5,867 nt of DNA from Solirubrobacteraceae bacterium (GTDB lineage Bacteria; Actinomycetota; Thermoleophilia; Solirubrobacterales; Solirubrobacteraceae): contig JAEMSV010000178.1 of assembly GCA_016462625.1 (NCBI GenBank), positions 1 through 5,867 on the forward strand. The letters run 5' to 3'. A program made the translations under genes and the position numbers. Below the pieces are notes generated by a model. It did not search any database and was not told where the DNA came from. It worked only from the letters and a program-made list of their open reading frames with translations. Below are positions 1-4,448 of the stretch, one piece after another. Within the stretch, counting starts at the first letter, position 1. The number at the start of each line of letters is the position of its first letter.

Positions 1-368
1 AGGAGCTGCTCGAGAACCCGCTGGTCACCGGGGCGATCGCCCAGGCGTTCAGCGCGCGGGAGAAGGCTGCCCAGGCGCAGGAGGTTGCGATGGGCGCCCT
101 GAACCTGCCGTCCGCCGCGGACCTCGAGCGTCTGACCCGCCGGGTCCGTTCCGTGTCGCAGCGGCTCGAGGGCATCGAGGACGGCGTCGACCGCCTCGAT
201 ACCCGGTTGGGGAAGGCCGCCAAGGACGACGGAACGGCCGCCCGGCTCGAAGGTCTCGAGGAGCAGCTGGGCGCGATCACCCGCGAGCTCTCCGCGCTGC
301 GCGAGGCGCTTCCGGGAAGCGCGAGCCCGGTGCCCTCCAGCCAGGAGCGGCTCGAAGTCGCCGAGTAG
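1..368 (+). CDS. Coiled-coil protein, phasin-like (3' end only)
   Basis: The reading frame is open from the left edge (first full codon at 3) to a TAG at 366-368, leaving 121 C-terminal residues; the start lies outside the window. An ATG at 90 is internal, because the in-frame codons before it read as well-formed protein (ELLENPLVTGAIAQAFSARE). The visible part is charged and helical. A first heptad-rich segment runs from about residue 42 to 70 (LERLTRRVRSVSQRLEGIED) and a second from about 80 to 103 (LEGLEEQLGAITRELSALRE), joined by a Lys/Asp/Gly linker and followed by a short Pro/Ser tail. I see no enzyme motif. Long amphipathic helices with Ala-rich segments are typical of phasin-like granule or surface proteins, but that is inference. 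The gene at 1129 encodes a protein with a similar coiled-coil segment. The stop is 5 bp from the stop of the convergent phosphorylase gene. Confidence 0.75.
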   Translation, partial: ELLENPLVTGAIAQAFSAREKAAQAQEVAMGALNLPSAADLERLTRRVRSVSQRLEGIEDGVDRLDTRLGKAAKDDGTAARLEGLEEQLGAITRELSALREALPGSASPVPSSQERLEVAE

Positions 369-374
369 CTCGGC
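360..374. repeat. Short inverted repeat at convergent gene ends
   Basis: GCCGAG (360-365) and CTCGGC (369-374) are perfect 6-bp arms around the TAG stop codon of the left gene. The right arm reaches the first base of the phosphorylase stop codon. There is no T tract on either strand. It could act as a small bidirectional terminator where two genes converge, but a 6-bp repeat is easily found by chance in DNA this G+C-rich. Confidence 0.3.
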
Positions 375-1072
375 TACGCCGCGGCGCCCAAGGCTGCCGC
401 GGCGACATCGCCGAGCCGCTCACCCGCGCGAAGCAGGCCGTCCTCGTCAATGCGTGAGCGTTCGCCCCCGGCGGTGAACGTGTCGGTGACCGCGAGGAGG
501 ACACCCGCGGGAATGCCGCGGCGGGAGGAGACCTGCAGGACGGTCGCCGCCTCCATCTCGATGGCCAGCGCACCGCTCCGGGCCCACGCTTCGGCGCGGG
601 TCGCGTCAGGGTCGTAGAAGAGGTCGGTCGTGGCGACGGTTCCCGTCTGTCCGTCGGCTCCGGCGGCGGCACGCAATGCCGCGACGATCCCCGGATCGGC
701 GGCCACGGTGTCGCCGGCTCCGAGCGCCCGGCTGGTCCCGTCGGCGGCGAGCGCCAGCTCGGCGATCACCAGGTCGCCGTGGGCGAGCCCGGGCTGGAGC
801 GCGCCGCACGTGCCGACGCGAATCGCCGCGGTCATGCCCAGGTCGCAGAGCTCCTCGACGACGATCGCCGCGCTCGGCCCGCCCATGCCCGTGCTCTGGA
901 TCGTCATCGGGGCACCGTCCGCGGCCGTGCCCGTGTACCCCCACAGCCCGCGGTGGTGATTGAACATCAGGGGCTTCTCGAGGAGGTGCTGCGCGAGGGC
1001 CAGCGCGCGGCCCGGGTCGCCCGGCAACAGGACGCGCGGGGCGAGCTCCGCGGTGGGGTGGACGTGGATCAT
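374..1072 (-). CDS. Purine nucleoside phosphorylase (NP-I family, DeoD-like)
   Basis: A 232-residue protein, the usual size for NP-I phosphorylases. These cytoplasmic enzymes split purine nucleosides with phosphate into free base and ribose-1-phosphate. Visible family motifs are the phosphate-binding GDPGR (18-22), STGMGGPS (60-67), RVGTCGAL (85-92), the nucleoside-binding IEMEAAT (171-177) and VTDTF (195-199). Asp197 in that last motif matches the purine-protonating Asp of hexameric DeoD enzymes, so I favour purine over uridine substrates. Exact specificity (inosine, guanosine, adenosine or methylthioadenosine) is not readable. The frame extends 56 codons further upstream, but that stretch is Arg/Pro/Gly-rich shadow sequence overlapping the divergent gene. 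I start at the ATG at 1072 (MIHVHPT), where the conserved fold begins. There is no Shine-Dalgarno; a TACGCT box lies 10 nt upstream. It is divergent from the gene at 1129 and may feed Hpt (4441) in purine salvage. Confidence 0.88.
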   Translation of the reverse strand: MIHVHPTAELAPRVLLPGDPGRALALAQHLLEKPLMFNHHRGLWGYTGTAADGAPMTIQSTGMGGPSAAIVVEELCDLGMTAAIRVGTCGALQPGLAHGDLVIAELALAADGTSRALGAGDTVAADPGIVAALRAAAGADGQTGTVATTDLFYDPDATRAEAWARSGALAIEMEAATVLQVSSRRGIPAGVLLAVTDTFTAGGERSRIDEDGLLRAGERLGDVAAAALGAAA

Positions 1073-1082
1073 GTGCGGCGGG

Positions 1083-1088
1083 AGCGTA
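1083..1088 (-). promoter_or_regulatory. Candidate -10 box of the phosphorylase gene
   Basis: Read on the minus strand, TACGCT lies 10 nt before the ATG at 1072. A loose -35-like CTCGAC lies 16 nt further upstream. No Shine-Dalgarno separates box and start codon, so the mRNA would have little or no leader. The same hexamer precedes ftsH. The 56-bp intergenic space also carries the promoter of the divergent gene. Confidence 0.4.
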
Positions 1089-1115
1089 GTTGCCGCCCGG
1101 TCAGGTCGAGGCGCG

Positions 1116-1121
1116 TAGAGT
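1116..1121 (+). promoter_or_regulatory. Candidate -10 box, leaderless start of the gene at 1129
   Basis: TAGAGT, preceded by G (GTAGAGT), ends exactly 7 nt before the ATG at 1129, so transcription would be expected to begin at or next to the start codon. No ribosome-binding site is present. No good -35 box is seen at 16-18 nt; TTGCCG at 1090-1095 is 20 nt away. The arrangement matches that of tilS (TAGCAT, also 7 nt). Confidence 0.55.
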
Positions 1122-1128
1122 GCGCCGC

Positions 1129-1611
1129 ATGGCCAAGAAGAAGACCAAGAAGCAGCCCACCGCCGCCGCAGACGCCGTCCGCAGCGCGGTCGACCAGGCG
1201 TTCCAGGCGGGCCAGGCGCAGTTCTCGCGCGAGCGCGCATCGGAGCTCGTCGACGATCTCGCCCAGGCAGCGGGGCGGCTCCGTGAGGCGCTCGACGACC
1301 TGCGTCCGATCACCGTCGAGGACATCAAGGCGCTGAGCGACAAGATCGACAGCCTCGAGGGCCGTCTCGCGAAGCTCGAGACGGGCAAGCCCGCCGCGAG
1401 CACGGCCGCGCGCCGGACGACGGCCACCCGGACCACGGCGGCGAAGAAGCCCGCCGCCAAGAAGCCGGCTGCTCGCAAGCCCGCCGCGAAGAAGCCGGCC
1501 GCGCGCAAGCCCGCTGCCCGGACGACCGCGGCCGCGCGGACCACCGCCGCCACCCGCAAGCCGGCCGCGGCCCGCAAGCCCGCCGCGGCCCGCAAGCCTG
1601 CCGGCTCGTAG
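1129..1611 (+). CDS. Coiled-coil protein with histone H1-like basic tail
   Basis: A 160-residue protein in three parts. Residues 1-10 form a Lys-rich N-terminus (MAKKKTKKQP). Residues 11-84 are a predicted helical and coiled-coil region with balanced charge (for example ALSDKIDSLEGRLAKLE, 68-84). Residues 86-160 are a low-complexity tail of K/R-K-P-A-A and R-T-T-A units with 22 Lys/Arg and no acidic residue. Such tails occur in histone H1-like proteins, mycobacterial HupB and the heparin-binding haemagglutinin HBHA, where they bind DNA or polyanions. The helical part recalls HBHA and phasins more than HU, and no HU fold is seen. Its role is therefore probably polyanion binding (nucleoid, polyphosphate/PHA granule or cell surface), which is inference. 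I use the ATG at 1129 rather than 1090: it follows a -10 box at leaderless spacing and begins a typical MAKKK sequence. The SCP2-like gene starts 18 bp after its stop. Confidence 0.82.
   Translation: MAKKKTKKQPTAAADAVRSAVDQAFQAGQAQFSRERASELVDDLAQAAGRLREALDDLRPITVEDIKALSDKIDSLEGRLAKLETGKPAASTAARRTTATRTTAAKKPAAKKPAARKPAAKKPAARKPAARTTAAARTTAATRKPAAARKPAAARKPAGS
1444..1608 (+). repeat. Tandem Lys/Arg-Pro-Ala-Ala coding repeats
   Basis: The tail of the preceding gene is built of imperfect repeats. Residues 111-120 and 121-130 are both KKPAARKPAA, encoded by adjacent 30-bp units at 1459-1488 and 1489-1518 that differ only at a few third positions. A second block of three RKPAA(A/G) units with 18-bp period covers 1555-1608. 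Between them are R-T-T-A units. The tract is a likely site of length variation by slippage or recombination. Confidence 0.85.
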
Positions 1612-1629
1612 CCCGGTCTCGCCCTGGTC

Positions 1630-2055
1630 ATGGCCCCCCGCTTCGAGAGCCCCGAAGAGTTCCGTGAGGTGCTGGATCGCATCTTCGGGCTGATGAACGA
1701 CGACCCGGAGATGGGACCTCAGCTCAAGGAGGCCGACGTCCCGCAGCGCTTCGAGTTCGACGACCTCGATCTCGTCGTGAACATCCGCGGGACCCGGGAA
1801 GGTGAGGACGGCGAGCTGTACTGGGAGTGGTCTGACGACGTCGACTGGCAGCCGAAGGTGAAGATGTCGATGTCATCGGAAACCGCGAACAAGTACTTCC
1901 AGGGCAAGGAGAACGTCGCGCTGGCCCTCGCCCGTCGCCGGATCAAGTCCGGCGGCGACGTGAAGGCCGCGCTGGCGCTCATCCCCATCACGAAGCCCGT
2001 CTTCGCGATGACGCGGGACATGATCGAGGCCGACTACCCGCACCTCAAGGCCTGA
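1630..2055 (+). CDS. SCP2-like sterol carrier/lipid-binding domain protein
   Basis: A 141-residue single-domain acidic protein without signal peptide or membrane segment. The pattern is that of the SCP2 fold: an N-terminal amphipathic helix (about 7-24), a strand region with DLDLVVNIRG (46-54) and ELYWEWSDD (62-70), then KVKMSMSSETANKYFQGKEN (76-95), a Gly/Ala helix with IKSGGDVKAALALIPI (105-120) and a final helix. The later half (a strand, a helix with YF.GK, then a KI.G-like turn and a hydrophobic pocket helix) is the signature I relied on. SCP2 domains bind lipids or acyl-CoAs; the ligand cannot be told here. The ATG at 1630 follows the previous stop by 18 nt. Neither a Shine-Dalgarno nor a -10 box is seen at it, so it probably shares a transcript with the gene at 1129. 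A 10-bp hairpin follows 10 nt after its stop. Confidence 0.72.
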   Translation: MAPRFESPEEFREVLDRIFGLMNDDPEMGPQLKEADVPQRFEFDDLDLVVNIRGTREGEDGELYWEWSDDVDWQPKVKMSMSSETANKYFQGKENVALALARRRIKSGGDVKAALALIPITKPVFAMTRDMIEADYPHLKA

Positions 2056-2065
2056 CGGCCGGCGA

Positions 2066-2092
2066 CTGCGGTCGGGCCAACACCGACCGCAG
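2066..2092 (+). terminator. 10-bp stem-loop after the SCP2-like gene
   Basis: CTGCGGTCGG (2066-2075) and CCGACCGCAG (2083-2092) are a perfect 10-bp inverted repeat around a 7-nt loop, 10 nt after the TGA at 2053-2055. It is well placed to end transcription or protect the 3' end. It lacks a T tract, so it would be a non-canonical terminator of the kind often proposed for G+C-rich actinomycetes. The next promoter begins 5 bp later. Confidence 0.55.
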
Positions 2093-2096
2093 CGCG

Positions 2097-2125
2097 TTGA
2101 CAGCGCGCCATGTCACCGTGAACAT
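2097..2125 (+). promoter_or_regulatory. Candidate promoter of the adenylyl cyclase gene
   Basis: TTGACA at 2097-2102 is a perfect -35 consensus. A weak -10 candidate, GAACAT (2120-2125), follows at 17 nt. It keeps the second-position A and final T of the consensus. The predicted start near 2132 gives a leader of about 150 nt before the ATG at 2285, unlike the leaderless genes nearby. It is the only consensus -35 box I found in the window. Confidence 0.45.
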
Positions 2126-2127
2126 GG
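2108..2127. promoter_or_regulatory. Near-palindromic putative operator over the -10 region
   Basis: CCATGT (2108-2113) and ACATGG (2122-2127) are perfect 6-bp arms separated by 8 bp. The centre contains a second offset symmetry, TCAC-C-GTGA (2113-2121). The element fills the promoter spacer and overlaps the -10 candidate, where a repressor or a MerR-type activator would bind. The downstream protein has a MerR-like HTH, so autoregulation is possible but unproven. The TGT-N8-ACA spacing is 2 bp short of a canonical CRP/GlxR site. Confidence 0.4.
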
Positions 2128-2156
2128 GGGTCCTGAACCAGGCAAAAGGTCGAGAA

Positions 2157-2176
2157 GTGGGTGCTTCAGCACCCGC
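2157..2176 (+). other. Leader hairpin with TTCA loop
   Basis: GTGGGTGC (2157-2164) pairs with GCACCCGC (2169-2176) through seven Watson-Crick pairs and one G-U, closing a 4-nt TTCA loop. It lies in the predicted untranslated leader of the cyclase gene, about 25 nt after the predicted transcript start. No riboswitch class I know matches the surrounding sequence. Confidence 0.4.
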
Positions 2177-2237
2177 TAGGCGCCGCCGGCCACACGACGA
2201 GCGCCGTCGACCAAGGCAGCGGGCCGCATTGCCCGCG

Positions 2238-2263
2238 AGCGGCGGGACCGAGGTCCCGCCGCT
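2238..2263. repeat. Perfect 12-bp inverted repeat before the cyclase start
   Basis: AGCGGCGGGACC (2238-2249) and GGTCCCGCCGCT (2252-2263) are perfectly complementary with only GA between, so in RNA it would form an 11-bp stem with a 4-nt loop. It ends 8 nt before the AGGGG ribosome-binding site and 21 nt before the ATG at 2285. No T tract follows on either strand, so it is not a classical terminator. It could be an operator for a dimeric regulator or a leader hairpin affecting translation. Confidence 0.6.
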
Positions 2264-2271
2264 GTCATGCC

Positions 2272-2276
2272 AGGGG
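2272..2276 (+). promoter_or_regulatory. Shine-Dalgarno sequence deciding the cyclase start
   Basis: AGGGG lies 8 nt before the ATG at 2285. The alternative in-frame ATG at 2267 has no such sequence and begins only 3 nt after a strong hairpin. The site therefore favours 2285, which also gives the typical MerR-like opening MTLAEVA. Confidence 0.55.
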
Positions 2277-2284
2277 CCCTCTCG

Positions 2285-3466
2285 ATGACGCTCGCCGAAG
2301 TCGCCGCCGCCGCGGGGACCACCCCGGGGACCGTCCGTCGCTGGGTCCAGGCCGGTCTCGTGCCGCAATACCCGGGCGCGCCCGCCCCCTGGAGTGGGCA
2401 GGCGGCTGCGCACGTCCGCATCATCGCCCGGCTGCGCGACCGCGGGCACACGATCGCTGAGATCAGGGAGGCCAGCGACAGCGGCCGGCTGGCTTTCGGC
2501 TTCGTCCAGGAGCTGTTCCCCCATCACGAGGGCCGCTACACCCTCGAGGAGGCAGCTGAGCTCACCGGGCTCGAGCCTGCGCTGATCGATCGCTTCTACA
2601 AGACCGTCGGGCTGGGCGAGGCCGCGCCGGAGCATCTGCACGAGGACGACCTCGCGCTGCTGCGCGACGCGGCGGCGGTGCTCGAGGCCGGGTTCCCGTT
2701 CGTGGCCTTCATGCAGCTCGCGCGCGTGTATGGGCAGGCGATCGCGCAGATGGCCGACGCATCGGTGCGCCTCGTCCACCTGTACGTGCACGAGCCGCTC
2801 ATGCGCGACGGGATCGACTCGGTCGAGATGGCCGAGCAGATGACGAACCTGACCCGCCAGGTGCTGCCGCTCGCCGCGCCGTTGACCGAGCGCCTGCACC
2901 AGCGGTTCCTCCAGCACTTCGTCGAGCAGGACGTCGTTGGTCATATGGAGCTCGACCTCGACCAGTCCGGCGAGCTTGGCCGGATGCGCGTCGCGATCGC
3001 GTTCGCCGACCTCGCCGGGTACACCCGGATGACCGAGGAGCTGGGCGACGCCGAGGCCGCGGGGGTCGTCGAGCGCTTCATCGACCGGGTGGAGGCGACG
3101 CTCCCGGAGAACGCCCGCGTGATCAAGACGATCGGCGACGAGGTGATGATCGTCGGCTCGGATGCGACGGCCCTGACCGCCTGGGCGGTCCGGTTCCAGG
3201 CCGCCGAAGTGCAGCGCCCGCGGCCGCGTATCGGCGTGCACTGCGGCGACGTCGTCTACCGCGACGGTGACTACTACGGGCGTGAGGTCAACCAGGCGGC
3301 GCGGGTCGTCGCCCGGGCCGGCGCGGGGGAGGTCCTCGTGACGGGGGCGGTCGTCGACGCCGTCGGCGACGTCCTGCGCTTCGAGCCGATCGGCGCCGTG
3401 AAGCTCAAGGGCTTCGCCGACGCCACCGAGCTCTCGCTGGCGAGCTCGGCGCGCTCCGGTCCGTAG
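2285..3466 (+). CDS. Class III adenylyl cyclase with MerR-like HTH and Rv1264-type regulatory domain
   Basis: A 393-residue soluble protein that should convert ATP to cAMP. Residues 1-64 resemble a MerR winged helix (TLAEVAAAAGTTPGTVRRWV, then a helix RIIARLRDRGHTIAEIREAS). From about residue 45 to 222 it follows the pattern I recall for the regulatory domain of mycobacterial Rv1264, including YTLEEAAELTGLEPALIDRF (85-104), which repeats the HTH pattern. The catalytic domain spans about 235-385. It holds metal-binding Asp242 (FADLAGYT) and Asp285 (KTIGDEVM), adenine-selecting Lys281 and Asp329, and transition-state Asn336 and Arg340 (VNQAAR). The complete set predicts an active, ATP-specific homodimer. 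No membrane segment is seen. Rv1264 is known to be autoinhibited and pH-sensitive; transferring that property here is inference. The ATG at 2267 would add six residues. The stop codon TAG lies inside the tilS -10 box. Confidence 0.88.
   Translation: MTLAEVAAAAGTTPGTVRRWVQAGLVPQYPGAPAPWSGQAAAHVRIIARLRDRGHTIAEIREASDSGRLAFGFVQELFPHHEGRYTLEEAAELTGLEPALIDRFYKTVGLGEAAPEHLHEDDLALLRDAAAVLEAGFPFVAFMQLARVYGQAIAQMADASVRLVHLYVHEPLMRDGIDSVEMAEQMTNLTRQVLPLAAPLTERLHQRFLQHFVEQDVVGHMELDLDQSGELGRMRVAIAFADLAGYTRMTEELGDAEAAGVVERFIDRVEATLPENARVIKTIGDEVMIVGSDATALTAWAVRFQAAEVQRPRPRIGVHCGDVVYRDGDYYGREVNQAARVVARAGAGEVLVTGAVVDAVGDVLRFEPIGAVKLKGFADATELSLASSARSGP
3426..3449. repeat. 8-bp inverted repeat at the cyclase 3' end
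   Basis: CCGAGCTC (3426-3433) and GAGCTCGG (3442-3449) are perfect arms around an 8-nt spacer, inside the last codons of the cyclase gene and covering the expected -35 region of tilS. Each arm contains the self-complementary GAGCTC, which raises the odds of coincidence. It could be a weak operator or stem-loop. Confidence 0.25.
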
Positions 3467-3469
3467 CAT
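3464..3469 (+). promoter_or_regulatory. Candidate -10 box, leaderless start of tilS
   Basis: TAGCAT, preceded by G, ends 7 nt before the GTG at 3477, the same spacing as at 1129. Its first three bases are the TAG stop codon of the cyclase gene. There is no Shine-Dalgarno before the GTG and no recognisable -35 box at 16-18 nt. Confidence 0.5.
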
Positions 3470-3476
3470 CCGGGCG

Positions 3477-4448
3477 GTGACCAGCGCGCTCGCAGCCGCG
3501 GAGGCCTCGGGCCTGCTGCCGGCGGGACGGCGGGTGATCGTCCTGCTCTCGGGCGGTCGCGATTCGGTCTGTCTCCTCGACGTGGCGGTCCGGCTCGCCG
3601 GCGCCGGAGCCGTCTCGGCGATCCACGTCGATTACGGGCTGCGCCCCGAGTCGGCGGTCGATGCACGGCACTGCGCCGACATCGCCGGGCGGCTGGACGT
3701 CGAGCTGGTCGTGCACGCAGCCGGGCCGGCTCCTCAGACCGGCAACCTCCACGCATGGGCGCGGGACGTCCGGTACGGCGCAGCGGCCCAGCTCGCGCTG
3801 CGTGCCGACGCACGGATCGCCGCGGGGCACACGCGCACCGATCAGGCCGAGACGATCCTGTACCGGCTCGCCGCGTCGCCGGGCCGTCGTGCGCTGCTCG
3901 GGATGCCCGCGCGCGACGGGCGGCTCATCCGCCCGCTTCTCGCCGTCTCCCGCGAGGACACCGCCGCCCACTGCCGGGCCCACGGCCTGGCCTGGCGCGA
4001 GGACGCGTCGAACACCGATCCGCGCTTCGCGCGCGCCCGCGTGCGAGAAGACCTGCTGCCGGCGCTGCGTTCGCTCCATCCCGCGGCCGAGGAGAACATC
4101 ACGCGCACCGCCGAGCTGCTCCGGGAGGAGGCGGCGGTCCTCGACGATGTCGTCGACACGGCCCTGGCGGGCGACGACGCGATCGGCGTCGCGCATCTCG
4201 AGGTGCTGCCGGAGGCGCTGCAGCGGCTCGTCGTCAGGCGCTTGGCGGAGCGAGCGACGGGGCGGCTCTGCGCGCGGGCGGCGGGACGGTTGTCCGACAT
4301 CCTGGCGCTGGACGAGGGCGCGCTGGACGTCGGTGATGGCGCCCGCGCGGTCGTGAGCCGGGGCCGTCTGCGGTTCGAAGCCTCCGAAGGACCTGCCCGC
4401 CCGGGTGGGCGGGACGGTGTCCCCGTAGACTCGCCGCCCTATGCGTGA
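3477..4448 (+). CDS. tilS: tRNA(Ile)-lysidine synthase
   Basis: A 323-residue cytoplasmic enzyme that uses ATP and lysine to convert C34 of the CAU-anticodon tRNA-Ile to lysidine, so that it reads AUA and is charged with isoleucine. The N-terminal PP-loop ATPase shows SGGRDS (25-30), HVDYGLRPES (50-59), GHTRTDQAET (117-126), IRPLL (151-155) and REDASNTDPRFARARVR (174-190). The family usually has GHxxDDQAET, so Thr121 replaces the first Asp of the pair while Asp122 remains. A helical middle region (about 200-290) follows. The protein lacks the extra C-terminal domain of the 432-residue E. coli enzyme, as is usual for actinobacterial TilS. I chose the GTG at 3477 because it sits 7 nt after a -10 box and leaves a normal N-terminus. 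Its end overlaps the start of hpt by 8 nt (ATGCGTGA). Confidence 0.92.
   Translation: MTSALAAAEASGLLPAGRRVIVLLSGGRDSVCLLDVAVRLAGAGAVSAIHVDYGLRPESAVDARHCADIAGRLDVELVVHAAGPAPQTGNLHAWARDVRYGAAAQLALRADARIAAGHTRTDQAETILYRLAASPGRRALLGMPARDGRLIRPLLAVSREDTAAHCRAHGLAWREDASNTDPRFARARVREDLLPALRSLHPAAEENITRTAELLREEAAVLDDVVDTALAGDDAIGVAHLEVLPEALQRLVVRRLAERATGRLCARAAGRLSDILALDEGALDVGDGARAVVSRGRLRFEASEGPARPGGRDGVPVDSPPYA
4396..4413. repeat. 7-bp inverted repeat upstream of the hpt promoter
   Basis: CCCGCCC (4396-4402) and GGGCGGG (4407-4413) are perfect arms around GGGT, within the last codons of tilS and 13 bp upstream of the hpt -10 box, so in the expected -35 region. It may be a stem-loop in the tilS mRNA or a binding site. 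Its composition makes chance occurrence plausible. Confidence 0.35.
4426..4431 (+). promoter_or_regulatory. Candidate -10 box of hpt
   Basis: TAGACT, preceded by G (GTAGACT), ends 9 nt before the ATG at 4441 and lies within the last codons of tilS. No Shine-Dalgarno is present, so hpt is likely read from a leaderless or nearly leaderless mRNA, as well as from any read-through of tilS. Confidence 0.5.

Noticed and set aside
1073..1240. N-terminal extension of the phosphorylase to position 1240
   Set aside because: The added 56 residues are Arg/Pro/Gly-rich, overlap the divergent gene and its promoter, and precede the natural start of the fold.
1441..1608. CRISPR-like or non-coding tandem repeat
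   Set aside because: The repeats are in frame, differ mainly at third positions and have no spacers; they encode a basic protein tail.
1101..1682. Minus-strand open frame (193 codons) opposite the basic-tail gene
   Set aside because: The repeated AAGLRAAG-type sequence is simply the antisense of the Lys/Arg-Pro-Ala repeats, and it overlaps the SCP2-like gene.
2111..2124. CRP/GlxR-type cAMP receptor site upstream of the cyclase gene
   Set aside because: The half-sites TGT and ACA are separated by 8 bp instead of 10, and the inner bases do not match TGTGA-N6-TCACA.
2130..2200. Known riboswitch or SRP RNA in the cyclase leader
   Set aside because: I compared from memory with c-di-GMP, c-di-AMP, cobalamin, TPP, FMN, SAM and SRP RNA consensus elements and found no convincing match.
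2045..3469. Long minus-strand open frame (474 codons) opposite the cyclase gene
   Set aside because: It is His/Arg/Asp-rich without domain logic, mirrors the whole cyclase gene and is explained by the high G+C content. The plus-strand frame has a complete set of catalytic residues.
3405..4196. Minus-strand open frame (263 codons) opposite tilS
   Set aside because: It has low-complexity Arg/Gly/Asp composition and no motifs, while the tilS frame shows all family motifs.
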